Source: Pseudomonadota bacterium
Lineage (GTDB): Bacteria; Pseudomonadota; Alphaproteobacteria; Reyranellales; Reyranellaceae
NCBI GenBank assembly: GCA_018242505.1
Contig: JAFEBU010000071.1
Location: 124,001 to 188,000 of the forward strand
DNA: 64,000 nt
Direction of reading: 5' to 3'
The stretch's first letter is position 1, and each line of letters starts with the position of its first letter. The translations under genes and the position numbers were made by a program. Positions 42,101 to 50,515 of this stretch are shown in pieces. The notes below the pieces were generated by a model. The model saw nothing but the letters and a program-made list of their open reading frames with translations, had not been told where the DNA came from and searched no databases.

Positions 42101-42698
42101 ACAAGGGCGGCTTGCCGAGGTGGCCCCGCTGGTGAAGCGCTTCGTGCGCGAGAATCCCGACAGTGCGGTGTGGCGACCCGGCCTCATGCTGATCGCCAGT
42201 GACCTCGGCTTCGAGGCCCAGGTACGACGGATGTTCGATGCCATGGCCGAGGCAGGCTTCGCCTTGCCGCTGGACAGCAAGCGTACGGTGACGCTGGCCT
42301 ACCTCGCCGAGGTCTGTGCGTGGCTGGGCGACGACCGCCGCGCCGCCGAAATCCACGAGCTGTTGCTACCCTATCGCGATCTCGCGGTCGTGGTGCCGAT
42401 CCATGCGCTCTGCTGCGGTGCTGCCGCGCGCTATCTCGGTATGCTCTCGGCGACAATGAAGGACTGGCCGGCGGCCGAGCAATATTTCGAGGCCGCCCTG
42501 GCGACCGAGGAGCGGATGAAGGCGTGGCCGTGGCTTGCCCATACGCGCCATGAGTACGCGGCGATGCTGTTGGCGCGCGGCCGACCGCAGGATAAAGTTC
42601 GGGCGGCGGAATTGCGGGATATGTCGCTGGCGGCCGCCGACCGGCTGGGAATGGGCCGTCTTCGCCAGCGCCTCGTGGGTACAGTTGCTTTGGCCTGA
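39136..42698 (+). pseudogene. SAM - class III adenylate/guanylate cyclase - AAA ATPase - TPR protein, split by a frameshift
   Basis: Frame one (39136-39687, 183 aa) encodes a SAM domain (1-58) and the first half of a class III cyclase with metal aspartates D84 (MFVDLVDST) and D128 (YMGDGILVYFG). The cyclase continues in a second frame: IGIYTGLVVVGEVG begins at about 39658, and a GTG at 39681 opens a frame running to 42698 (1005 aa). That frame holds the rest of the cyclase, an AAA domain (Walker A GEAGIGKS, second-frame residues ~124-131) and TPR-like helices. One base (or four) is missing near 39651-39657. The whole would be about 1187 aa. Rescue by an independent GTG start would give an AAA-TPR protein with an incomplete cyclase. 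Confidence 0.8.
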
Positions 42699-42725
42699 TC
42701 GTGCAACCGGATTGTGGGGATTGCG

Positions 42726-42986
42726 ATGCCACGTTACGTGATCGAGCGGAATTTTGCCGAGCAACTCGAGGCCTCCAAGCAGGCCAACGACAGGATCAAC
42801 CGCATCAACGACGAGGAAGGCGTGAAGTGGCTCTTCTCCTTCCTGAGCGCCGACCGCAAGAAGACCTATTGTCTTTACGAGGCACCCACCGAGGAGGCGA
42901 TCCGTGTCGCCGCCCGCCGCGCCGGCCTGCCGGCCGACGTGATCGTCGCGGTCAGCCAGGAGATCAGGCCGGACATGTTCGATTAG
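42726..42986 (+). CDS. DUF4242-family small protein
   Basis: This 86-aa protein (MPRYVIERNF..., WLFSFLSADRKKTYCLYEAPTEEAIRVAARRAGLPAD) has the ferredoxin-like alpha/beta pattern of DUF4242 (nickel-binding-like) proteins. These are often found next to SAM-cyclase-AAA proteins or Crp regulators. No metal-binding residues stand out. It starts 27 bases after the cyclase-AAA stop. The biochemical function is unknown. Confidence 0.75.
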   Translation: MPRYVIERNFAEQLEASKQANDRINRINDEEGVKWLFSFLSADRKKTYCLYEAPTEEAIRVAARRAGLPADVIVAVSQEIRPDMFD

Positions 42987-43073
42987 CATCCGACCGCGGG
43001 TGCACGAATTCGGGGCGCCGCGAGGTTTCGCGGCAGGTCTGCTGGTGTAGGCTTCCGCCCGGGGGGACCCGGA

Positions 43074-43745
43074 TTGACGCCACACGAACTTTGCCGCCTG
43101 CATCCTTTTCTTGCCGCCCTGACCGAGGCGGAGATGCGCGAGCTCCTGAAGCAGGCGCATGTCAAGCGGCTGGCCGCGAACGACATTGTCTTCCGCAAGG
43201 ACGATCCGGGCGACGGCCTCTATGGCGTGCTGGCCGGGCGGATCGTGGTCACGGTGGAATCGGCCGAGGGCAAGGAGCTGATCCTGAACATGTTCGGGCC
43301 GGGCGAGTTCTTTGGCGAGATCGCGCTGCTCGACGGCAAGGGGCGCACGGCCACCGCGGTGGCGCGCGAGCCGAGCGAGCTCCTGTTCCTGGGCCGCGCC
43401 GACTTCTTGCCTTTCCTGCGGGAGCGCCATGACGCGGCCGTTCGTATCATCGCCTTGCTCTGCGATCGGCTGCGGCGCACGACGGACCTGGTCGAGGATT
43501 CCGCTTTCCTGAGCGTCTCCAGCCGGCTCGCCAAGCAGCTCGCCATGCTGTCGACCGCCGCCCCGGACGGCGATCTCGACATCCGCATGTCACAGGAGGA
43601 GCTCGCGCAGACACTGGGCGTGTCGCGCGAGATCGTGAGCCGCCAGCTCGCGGCCTGGCGCGAGGCTGGCGTCATCGAGCTTGGCCGGCGCCGCATCCGG
43701 GTCCGCAACGCTGCCGCGCTGGATCGCATTGTCGCCGGGGGATGA
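43074..43745 (+). CDS. Crp/Fnr-family transcriptional regulator
   Basis: This 223-aa protein has a cyclic-nucleotide-binding-like beta-barrel (about residues 10-125; PGDGLYGVLAGRIVVTVESAEGKELILNMFGPGEFFGEIALLDGKGRTATAVA). The FGEIALLDG..RTATA phosphate-binding cassette is present, fitting cAMP or cGMP. A dimerisation helix and a C-terminal winged helix (MSQEELAQTLGVSREIVSRQLAAWREAGVI) follow. No FNR cysteines are visible. The start appears to be TTG 43074 after a G-run. A cyclase-type gene lies just upstream, so cyclic-nucleotide signalling is a natural inference. Confidence 0.9.
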   Translation: MTPHELCRLHPFLAALTEAEMRELLKQAHVKRLAANDIVFRKDDPGDGLYGVLAGRIVVTVESAEGKELILNMFGPGEFFGEIALLDGKGRTATAVAREPSELLFLGRADFLPFLRERHDAAVRIIALLCDRLRRTTDLVEDSAFLSVSSRLAKQLAMLSTAAPDGDLDIRMSQEELAQTLGVSREIVSRQLAAWREAGVIELGRRRIRVRNAAALDRIVAGG

Positions 43746-43861
43746 TCCTCGCCATCGCTCCGACGGGCCGTCCGGCGCCGCCCTGCAGCCGGGGGGACGA
43801 GGATGGTTTCGGCCCGGCGTTTGTGCGACACACGGGCGAACGGAATTGGAGGAAAGATCAT

Positions 43862-44632
43862 ATGGCATCGCCGCTTTTCGACTTGTCGGGCAAGGTCGCT
43901 GTCATCACCGGGTCGAGCAAGGGGATCGGCAAATCGATCGCGCTGCATCTTGCGCTGCAGGGTGCCCGGGTCGTGGTGTCGAGTCGCAAGGCGCCGGCCT
44001 GCGAGGAGACGGCGGCGGAGATCCGTAACGCCGGCGGCCACGCCACGGTCATTCCTTGCAACATCTCGGACAAGGCGCAGTGTCAGAACCTGATTGCCCA
44101 GACCAAGAAGCAGCTTGGGCCGGTCGACATCCTGGTCTGCAACGCGGCGTCCAATCCGTATTACGGGCCGACCGAGAAGATGCCGGACGAGGCCTTCACC
44201 AAGATCATGCAGAACAACATCCTCAGCAATATCTGGCTGATCAATCTCTGCGTGCCCGACATGCGGGCGAAGAAGGATGGGGCGGTGATCATCGTGTCGT
44301 CGATCGGCGGCGTGCGTGGTACCGCGGTACTGGGCGCCTACGGCATCTCCAAGGCGGCCGACATGGCGTTGACGCGCAACCTCGCGGTCGAGCTCGGGCC
44401 GGACAACATCCGCATCAACACCATCGCGCCCGGGCTGGTGAAGACCGATTTCGCCAAGGCGCTGTGGGACAATCCGGAATATCTCGACAAGCGGCTGCAG
44501 ACGGCGCCCCTGCGCCGCATCGGCGAGCCCGACGATATCGGCGGCATCGCCGTGATGCTGGCCGGCAAGGCCGGCGCCTTCATCACCGGCCAGACCATCA
44601 TCGCCGACGCGGGCGTGACCATCGGGAGCTGA
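43862..44632 (+). CDS. SDR-family oxidoreductase
   Basis: This 256-aa classical short-chain dehydrogenase has the cofactor loop TGSSKGIGKS (residues ~15-24), NAG-like NAAS, the catalytic serine in IVSSIGG and YGISK with the catalytic tyrosine and lysine. GGAGG lies ahead of ATG 43862. It is five bases upstream of the LigA-like gene, so it is probably the first gene of a ring-cleavage operon in which it would oxidise or reduce an aromatic ring-derived alcohol or ketone. Confidence 0.9.
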   Translation: MASPLFDLSGKVAVITGSSKGIGKSIALHLALQGARVVVSSRKAPACEETAAEIRNAGGHATVIPCNISDKAQCQNLIAQTKKQLGPVDILVCNAASNPYYGPTEKMPDEAFTKIMQNNILSNIWLINLCVPDMRAKKDGAVIIVSSIGGVRGTAVLGAYGISKAADMALTRNLAVELGPDNIRINTIAPGLVKTDFAKALWDNPEYLDKRLQTAPLRRIGEPDDIGGIAVMLAGKAGAFITGQTIIADAGVTIGS

Positions 44633-44637
44633 CGCGC

Positions 44638-44991
44638 GTGAGCCTCTACCAGGTCCAGAAGCTGATCTATCAGCTCAATCGCGATCCGCGTACGCGCGAG
44701 CGCTATGCGGGCGAGCGCGAGTCGGTGCTGGCCGAGTACGAGTTGACGTCGGAGGAAAGGCGGGCGCTCACCGAACCCGACATCGGCCTCCTCTATGTCC
44801 TTGGCGTGAACGGCCAGCTGCTGATGCACTTCGCGGCCCTGCACAAGATCGAGTGGAATGCCTATCTCGAGTCCATGCGCGAGGGCCTCAAGAAGCACGG
44901 CCCGGTGCGCGAAGGGGTCTACGCGACGACCGGCTACGAAGGCATCGAGGCGCACGATGCGCGCCTGAAGCGGGAACGGGAGAAACGCTGA
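44638..44991 (+). CDS. Extradiol dioxygenase small subunit (LigA-like)
   Basis: This 117-aa helical protein has a GTG start. Its pattern (LIYQLNRDPRTRERYAGERESVLAEYELTSEERRALTEPDIGLLYVLGVNGQLLMHFA) matches the alpha subunit of protocatechuate 4,5-dioxygenase and gallate dioxygenases. The stop overlaps the start of the beta-subunit gene (TGATG), which is usual for LigA/LigB pairs. It does not carry the metal site but closes the active site of the large subunit. Confidence 0.85.
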   Translation: MSLYQVQKLIYQLNRDPRTRERYAGERESVLAEYELTSEERRALTEPDIGLLYVLGVNGQLLMHFAALHKIEWNAYLESMREGLKKHGPVREGVYATTGYEGIEAHDARLKREREKR

Positions 44992-45815
44992 TGTCCCTTG
45001 TCTATTGCGGCGCCTGCAGCCACGCACCCGGCATCACCGGCCGCGCCGAGCGGGCCGACACCCAGGCGCGGCAGGCGTTGCACGGGGCGCTCTACCGCAT
45101 GGGCGACGAGATCCGCGCCATGCGGCCGGATGTCCTGGTCGTGGTGGCGGCCGAGCACTTCGCCAACTTCTTCATGAACAACATGCCCGCCTTCGCGATG
45201 GGCATGGCCGACTCATACGAGGGCCCGATCGAGGACGAGGCGTTCCTGAAGATCAAGCGCACGCGCGTGCCCGGCAACAAGGCATTGTCGAAGAAGCTGA
45301 TCGAAGGCGTGATGCAGACGGTCGACGTCGCCTATGCCGAGGAATGGAAGTTCGACCACGGCATTTCCGTGCCGCTGCATTTCCTGACGCCGGACTACGA
45401 CCTGCCGGTGGTTCCGGCGAACATCAACTGCCAGGGCCCGCCGCTCGCACCGCTGAAGCGCGCCTGGGCGTTCGGCGAGGCGCTGCGGGCCGCCGCCGAC
45501 GCCGTGCCCGAGCGCATCGCCCTGGTCGCGACCGGCGGCATCTCGCATTGGCCGGCGACGCCGGACTCGGGAAAAATCAACGAGGCGTGGGACCGCGAGT
45601 TCCTGGCGCGCTGGGCGGCCAACGATCGCGACGCGCTGCTCTCCTATACCGATGCCGAAACCTACCGCGACGGCGGCCAGGGCGGCTTCGAGATGCGCAC
45701 CTTCATCGCCGCCGCCGCGGCGGCGAAGGGCGCCAAGGGCCGCATCGATTTCTGCGAACCGATTCCCATCTTCGCCGTGAGCTGCACCGTGGCGCGGATG
45801 GAACTCGGCGTTTGA
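44991..45815 (+). CDS. Extradiol aromatic ring-opening dioxygenase large subunit (LigB-like)
   Basis: This 274-aa enzyme of the LigB/DODA fold has histidine H11 in GACSHAPGI, AEHFANFF and a histidine in KFDHGISVPLHFL, plus GGISHWPATP, which supply iron ligands and the acid/base. It cleaves a catecholic ring such as protocatechuate, gallate or methylgallate at the 4,5 position using Fe(II) and oxygen. Substrate choice is not determined by what is visible. It overlaps the LigA gene by one base. Confidence 0.88.
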   Translation: MSLVYCGACSHAPGITGRAERADTQARQALHGALYRMGDEIRAMRPDVLVVVAAEHFANFFMNNMPAFAMGMADSYEGPIEDEAFLKIKRTRVPGNKALSKKLIEGVMQTVDVAYAEEWKFDHGISVPLHFLTPDYDLPVVPANINCQGPPLAPLKRAWAFGEALRAAADAVPERIALVATGGISHWPATPDSGKINEAWDREFLARWAANDRDALLSYTDAETYRDGGQGGFEMRTFIAAAAAAKGAKGRIDFCEPIPIFAVSCTVARMELGV

Positions 45816-45835
45816 CCCTCCGGCGCTGCGCGCCG

Positions 45836-45895
45836 CCTCCCGACACTTTGCGTAGGGAGGAAGATGGCTTTGCCTTCCCCTTCATGCGGGGAGGG
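45836..45895. repeat. Paired G-block palindromes after the LigB gene
   Basis: CCTCCC (45836-45841) pairs with GGGAGG (45855-45860), and CCTTCCCC (45873-45880) pairs imperfectly with GGGGAGG (45888-45894). The two units lie between the convergent LigB and 2OG-oxygenase genes. The text resembles the elements at 25066 and 4049, consistent with a dispersed palindromic family; a termination role is possible. Confidence 0.5.
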
Positions 45896-45917
45896 TGGCC
45901 TGAAGGGCTGGAGGGGG

Positions 45918-46664
45918 TCAGGCCTTCTTGCGGAAGGTCACCACCAGCACGTCGCGATAGGCGGACTGCGCCGGATTCTCTGGAACGACCGGCGTGACGC
46001 CGTGATAGCAGCGCGCGTCGTCGACCAGGGCCGAGTCGAGCGGATCGGTCAGGGTGAAGCTGCCGAGCGCGCGCTTGTCGAGATCGTGCACGGTGGTCGT
46101 GCCGCTCGCGATGTTGCGGCGGGCGACCAGCAGCACCAGCACATAGTCCACGCCGTCGCGATGCATTCCCTCGGGGGTGGGCTTGCCCTGCTCGCCGATA
46201 CGGGCCTCGATGCGGAACTGATGCGCCTCGATGTGCCAGTTCTCCACTTCGGGCGCGAGCCGGCCGAACAGCGAGCGGCAATATTCGATGATGGTGCGGA
46301 AGCTCGCGCCGTCCGCGATCGCGGGCTTGATCGGCTCGAACCAGCGCTCGATCCCGCCATTCAGGGTGTTGTAATTAAGGCTCTGATAGTGCGGCTGATG
46401 CGGCCCACGGGCGATTGCGCCCTGGCGCCCCGCCGCAAAGACGGCAAACCGCCGCCGGCGATAGCGCCCGCCGTCGGCCATGTAGGTATCGGTTTCGAGA
46501 TCGTTCCAGCTGTCGGCGAACGCCGTCCAGTCAGCGAGCGTTCCGAAGCGCCCCAGCGCGGTCCGCATGTCGGAGGCTTCGACGAAGGCGTAACCCGCGC
46601 GGGCAATCGACTGCCGGATGCCCGTTGCGTTCTGCAGTCCTGTTCCGATCTCGCTCATGATCAT
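45918..46664 (-). CDS. 2OG-Fe dioxygenase family protein (2OG-Fe_Oxy_2 type)
   Basis: This 248-aa protein has PEGMHRDGVDYVLVLL (HxD), a distal histidine in DARCYHGVTPV and an arginine in AYRDVLVVTFRKK, the beta-helix Fe(II)/2-oxoglutarate site. The N-terminal half carries DTYMADGGRYRRRRFAVF and PHYQSLNYNTLNGG, typical of BsmA-like amino-acid hydroxylases (L-isoleucine or leucine dioxygenases). The substrate may be a free amino acid. It stands alone, divergent from an alpha/beta hydrolase; two close ATGs (46664 and 46658) are possible. Confidence 0.8.
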   Translation of the reverse strand: MIMSEIGTGLQNATGIRQSIARAGYAFVEASDMRTALGRFGTLADWTAFADSWNDLETDTYMADGGRYRRRRFAVFAAGRQGAIARGPHQPHYQSLNYNTLNGGIERWFEPIKPAIADGASFRTIIEYCRSLFGRLAPEVENWHIEAHQFRIEARIGEQGKPTPEGMHRDGVDYVLVLLVARRNIASGTTTVHDLDKRALGSFTLTDPLDSALVDDARCYHGVTPVVPENPAQSAYRDVLVVTFRKKA

Positions 46665-46728
46665 AAGCGTAGCACCGGCGACCCACGGCTCGCTATGAGC
46701 TAAAGTCGCAGCTTGCCGGAGAAAAACG

Positions 46729-47604
46729 ATGCCTTATGCGACAACGGACGATGGCGTGAAGCTCTATTTCGAGCAGACCGGAGCAGGCGTTCCGGTTGTC
46801 TTCGTGCACGAGTTCGCCGCCGACCATCGCTCCTGGGAGATGCAGATGCGCCACTTCGGCCAGTGCTACCGCTGCGTCACCTACGGCGCGCGCGGCTACC
46901 CGCCGTCCGATGTGCCGGAGAAGCCCGGGAGCTATTCCCAGGAGCGGGCGACCGACGACATCCTGGCGGTCATGAACCATCTCAAGATCGACAGGGCGCA
47001 TGTGGTCGGGCTGTCGATGGGCGGGTTCGCGAGCCTGCACTTCGGCTTCCGCCATCCGGCCCGGGCCCGGTCGTTGGTGGTGGCGGGCGTGGGCTATGGC
47101 GCGGAGAGGGAGCAGCAGGCGCGATTCAAGGCCGAGGTGGAAGTGGTGGCGAAGTCGCTGTTGAGCGAAGGCATGGCGGCGTTCGCGGAGAAGTACGCCT
47201 ATGGGCCGACGCGCGTGCAGTTCGAGAACAAGGACCCGCGCGGCTTCGCCGAATTCAAGAAGGCGCTTGCCGAACATTCGGCGCTGGGCTCGGCCAACAC
47301 CCAGATCGGCTGTCAGGGCCAGCGGCCCTCGCTCTACGACCTCGTCGACAAGATGCGGGCGCTCACCGTGCCGACCCTGGTCCTGACCGGCGACGAGGAC
47401 TGGCCCTGCCTCGCGCCCGCGCTGCTGATGAAGCGGGAGATCCCGGCGGCGGCGCTCTCGGTGATGCCCAACTGCGGCCACACGATCAATCTTGAGGATC
47501 CCGACCTGTTCAACCGCATCGTCGGCGACTTCATCGCCCAGGTCGATGCCGGACGCTGGCCCAGGCGCGATCCGCGTGCAATGGGCGCCTCGATCATGAG
47601 GTAG
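46729..47604 (+). CDS. Alpha/beta hydrolase
   Basis: This 291-aa hydrolase has nucleophile S96 in VVGLSMGGFAS, acid in LTGDEDWPC and histidine in NCGHTINLED. The oxyanion region reads FVHEFAADHRSW, with glutamate where many members have glycine (HG). Such HE-type enzymes occur among meta-cleavage product hydrolases and esterases. It lies about 0.9 kb from the extradiol dioxygenase genes and on the same strand, so a role in aromatic breakdown is possible. GGAG precedes the ATG. Confidence 0.85.
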   Translation: MPYATTDDGVKLYFEQTGAGVPVVFVHEFAADHRSWEMQMRHFGQCYRCVTYGARGYPPSDVPEKPGSYSQERATDDILAVMNHLKIDRAHVVGLSMGGFASLHFGFRHPARARSLVVAGVGYGAEREQQARFKAEVEVVAKSLLSEGMAAFAEKYAYGPTRVQFENKDPRGFAEFKKALAEHSALGSANTQIGCQGQRPSLYDLVDKMRALTVPTLVLTGDEDWPCLAPALLMKREIPAAALSVMPNCGHTINLEDPDLFNRIVGDFIAQVDAGRWPRRDPRAMGASIMR

Positions 47605-47670
47605 GCTCCCGGCCCGCGGACATCCTGCCCGCCCAGGACCATGAGCGCAGGAGGCGCGCGGCCCTGGAGG

Positions 47671-48429
47671 CTACGCTGTGAGACCGCCGTCGCAGACGAA
47701 CTCGACACCTGTCGAGAAGCCCGATTCGTCCGACAACAGGAACAGGATCATGTTCGCCACCTCGTCGGCATGGCCCAATCGGCCGAGCGGATGCAACTCC
47801 TCGAGCCATTGGCGGCCCGTCATGTTACCGACGCTCTGGGAGAGCCGAGGCACGATCATCGGTGTTTCGATGTAGCCTGGATGCACCGAGTTGCAGCGGA
47901 TGTTGTATTTCATCTGCGCGCAATGGAGCGCCACGTGCTTGGTCAGCAACCGCACCGCACCCTTGCTGGCGCAATAGGCCGCGGCATAGGAGGCGCCGCG
48001 CAGCCCGAGCACCGACGAGATGTTCACGATCGAGCCGCCGCCCGCCTGGCGCATGGCGGCGATCGCCGCCTTGCAGCCGAGGAAGGTGCCCAGCGAGTTG
48101 ATGTCGTTGACGCGGCGATATTCCTCCAGAGTGCATCTCTCGATGTCACCGCCGGCCCCCACGCCGGCGGCGTTCAGGAGCCCGTGCAGGCCGCCAAACG
48201 TCGCGACCGTCGTGGCGACGGCCTTCAGCCAGTCGGACTCTTGCGTGACGTCGAGCGGCAGGAAGAGGGCCGATGCGCCAAGTTCGCGGGCGAGCGCGCC
48301 GCCCCTGTCCACATCACGATCGGCAATGGCGGCGCGGCCGCCCTCGCGCAGCACCAGCCGCACGGTCGCAGCGCCGATGCCCGAGGCGCCGCCGCTGACA
48401 AGCACGACCTTGTTTTCAAGACGGGGCAA
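47671..48429 (-). CDS. SDR-family oxidoreductase (downstream of a tandem pair)
   Basis: This 252-aa classical SDR has the cofactor loop SGGASGIGAAT, NAAG, serine in NISSVLG and YCASKGAVRLLTK with the catalytic tyrosine and lysine. It overlaps the neighbouring SDR gene by 14 bases and resembles it over its whole length (YCASKGAVRLLTKHVALHCA against YTASKGAVRLLTKSVALYCA), so the pair is a tandem duplication. The substrates are unknown. Confidence 0.9.
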   Translation of the reverse strand: MPRLENKVVLVSGGASGIGAATVRLVLREGGRAAIADRDVDRGGALARELGASALFLPLDVTQESDWLKAVATTVATFGGLHGLLNAAGVGAGGDIERCTLEEYRRVNDINSLGTFLGCKAAIAAMRQAGGGSIVNISSVLGLRGASYAAAYCASKGAVRLLTKHVALHCAQMKYNIRCNSVHPGYIETPMIVPRLSQSVGNMTGRQWLEELHPLGRLGHADEVANMILFLLSDESGFSTGVEFVCDGGLTA

Positions 48430-49201
48430 GCGGCATCCTCCTCATCAGGCCGGAGGTGATGCCGCCATCGGCCACGATCTCCGCACCGGTCACGAAGCTC
48501 GAGCGATCGGACGCCAGCCACAGCACGACTTCCGCCAGCTCCGACGGCTCGGCCATGCGGCCGATCGGGTGCCGCGACCCGACGAAGGCCTTGCCCTGCT
48601 CGTGCCCGACGGCCTGCCACAGTGGATTGAAGATCGCGGTGTCGACGCCGCCGGGGTGCACCGAATTGCAACGGATGGCGTATTTCTTCTCGGCGCAATA
48701 GAGCGCCACGCTCTTGGTCAACAGACGAACGGCGCCCTTGCTCGCGGTATAGGCGATCGATCCAGCGCCACTGACCAGGCCGGCGATCGACGAGATATTG
48801 ACGATCGATCCCTTGGATTCGGGCTTGCTCGCCGTGGTCTTCTTCATGCCGTCGATGGCGTACTTGCAGCCGAGGAACACGCCGTCCGAATTGATCGCCT
48901 GCACGCGCTGCCAGTCCGCGACCGTCGTGGTCTCGACATTGCCGCTGCCGCCGCTGATGCCGGCGTTGTTGACCAGGATATCAAGGCGGCCCTCGCGGCC
49001 GAGCACGTCGGCCAGCAGGGCCTTCCAGGACTCCTCCGACGCCACGTCGTGGCGCACGAAGCGGCCGACGGCATCCTTTGCATCCTGGATATCGGCGACG
49101 ATCACCGTCGCGCCCGCATCCTGCAGCAGTCGCGCCGATGCGGCGCCGATGCCGGAAGCACCGCCGGTGACGATCGCCACCCGTTCGGAAAGTTCGCTCA
49201 T
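48416..49201 (-). CDS. SDR-family oxidoreductase (upstream of a tandem pair)
   Basis: This 261-aa SDR begins ELSERVAIVTGGASGIGAASARLLQDAG, and has NNAG, NISSIAG and YTASKGAVRLLTKSVALYC. It is the first of two tandem SDR genes on the minus strand. A rho-independent terminator 39 bases upstream separates it from the Liv operon, so it needs its own promoter, which I could not identify. The pair may carry out consecutive oxidation steps. Confidence 0.9.
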   Translation of the reverse strand: MSELSERVAIVTGGASGIGAASARLLQDAGATVIVADIQDAKDAVGRFVRHDVASEESWKALLADVLGREGRLDILVNNAGISGGSGNVETTTVADWQRVQAINSDGVFLGCKYAIDGMKKTTASKPESKGSIVNISSIAGLVSGAGSIAYTASKGAVRLLTKSVALYCAEKKYAIRCNSVHPGGVDTAIFNPLWQAVGHEQGKAFVGSRHPIGRMAEPSELAEVVLWLASDRSSFVTGAEIVADGGITSGLMRRMPLAPS

Positions 49202-49239
49202 GCCCGGCCAACCTTAGCGGGACGCGGCGGTCCAGACCA

Positions 49240-49270
49240 AAGAAAAAGCCCCGTCCGTGAAGGACGGGGC
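49240..49270 (-). terminator. Rho-independent terminator of the Liv operon
   Basis: Read on the minus strand, GCCCCGTCC, loop TTCAC and GGACGGGGC (plus positions 49270-49248) form a perfect 9-bp GC stem followed by TTTTTCTTT. It lies 30 bases after the stop of the substrate-binding protein gene, so it ends the livH-to-livK transcript. The opposite strand has a weaker T-rich tail (CGTTTCGTTT). Confidence 0.9.
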
Positions 49271-49299
49271 CGTTTCGTTTGATGTCCTCCGCCGAGAGG

Positions 49300-50466
49300 C
49301 TAGAAGCTCAGCGGGTCCGTGACTCGCGTCCAGCGGCCGCCCTTGACCTCGGCCAGGAACGACGAGCTGGCGCCCTGGTGCTTCTGCGGTCCGAAGTTGA
49401 CCTCCGCGCCGCCGAAGATGTCGTGGTAGCCCTTGATCGCCTCCATGCCGGCGATGAAGCTGTCGACCGTCAGGTTCTTTCCGGCGTTCTCGAGGCCCTT
49501 CACCGTCAGATCGGCGCCGTCATAGCCGTAGATCGCGCCTGCATTGGGATCGATATTGTACTTGGCCTTGTACTCTTTCACGAACTTGGTCACGCTCGGC
49601 AGCTTGCTGTCGGCGTAAGGAAGCTCTGCGAGGCCCATGCCGTAGAAGCCCTCCATGCCCGGCGCGGCGCCAACGACGAGATCGTAGGTAGCCGCCGAGC
49701 CGAGGAAAGTGACGTTCCATCCATCCTTGCGGGCGGCGGTGTAGGGGATGATCGTGTCGCGCACGATCGTGCCCATGACGATCAGGTCACAGCCGGCTGA
49801 CTTGAGCTTGGTGAGCGAGGCGGTGAAGTCCTGGTCCGTCGGCTTATGCGCAGCCCGTTCAACGATCTTGATGCCGAGCTTCTTGGCCTGCTCCTCGGCG
49901 CCCTCGACGATCTCCTTGCCGAAGTCCGTATCCTGATACATCAGGCACAGGTTCTTCTTGCCCTTTTGCGTGACCATGTAGTTGATCCCGGCCCGGACCT
50001 GATCGACATAGGAGGCGCCGGCCTGGAATTTCAGGCGGTTGAACGGCTCATACATCGACCGCGCCGAGGTGATCGGAAAGAGGTTGGGGATGTTCGCCGC
50101 GAACTGCTCCTTGAAACAGGCATTGTTCATCGGCGTGCCGATTGCGGCGATGAAGGCGAACACCTTGTCGCGATTGATGAGTTTGTTGCAGGCCTGCACG
50201 GCCTTGGGAACCTGATAGCCGGCATCCTCGACGATCAGCTTGATCTTGCGGCCGTGCACGCCGCCCGCCGCATTGACCGCTTCGAAGCGCATCTTCGCGG
50301 CGTTGATCGTGGATATGCCGTAGGTTGCGGCAACGCCCGAAAAGTCGGAATGGCTGCCCAAGACGACTTCCGTATTGGTGACGCCATGAGTCTGCGCCCA
50401 CGCTCCTGAGGCCACCGCGGTGGCAAGGACGGCTGTGAGAGCCGCCAGTCTTGTCGATTGTCTCAT
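49300..50466 (-). CDS. livK: Liv-type ABC transporter substrate-binding protein
   Basis: This 388-aa periplasmic protein has a signal peptide (MRQSTRLAALTAVLATAVASGAWA|QT) and then the type I fold start GVTNTEVVLGSHSDFSGVAATYG with a conserved SGxAAxYG substrate loop. GGGAGGAAG before ATG 50466 rejects the in-frame start at 50532. It is the last gene of the Liv operon. The CoA ligase directly upstream suggests import of a carboxylic acid (aromatic or branched acid) rather than simply leucine. The symbol marks family, not proven substrate. Confidence 0.88.
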   Translation of the reverse strand: MRQSTRLAALTAVLATAVASGAWAQTHGVTNTEVVLGSHSDFSGVAATYGISTINAAKMRFEAVNAAGGVHGRKIKLIVEDAGYQVPKAVQACNKLINRDKVFAFIAAIGTPMNNACFKEQFAANIPNLFPITSARSMYEPFNRLKFQAGASYVDQVRAGINYMVTQKGKKNLCLMYQDTDFGKEIVEGAEEQAKKLGIKIVERAAHKPTDQDFTASLTKLKSAGCDLIVMGTIVRDTIIPYTAARKDGWNVTFLGSAATYDLVVGAAPGMEGFYGMGLAELPYADSKLPSVTKFVKEYKAKYNIDPNAGAIYGYDGADLTVKGLENAGKNLTVDSFIAGMEAIKGYHDIFGGAEVNFGPQKHQGASSSFLAEVKGGRWTRVTDPLSF

Positions 50467-50515
50467 CTGCTTCCTCCCTTGAAGTTTCCGTCCAACAGGT
50501 ACGATCCGCACGCCG

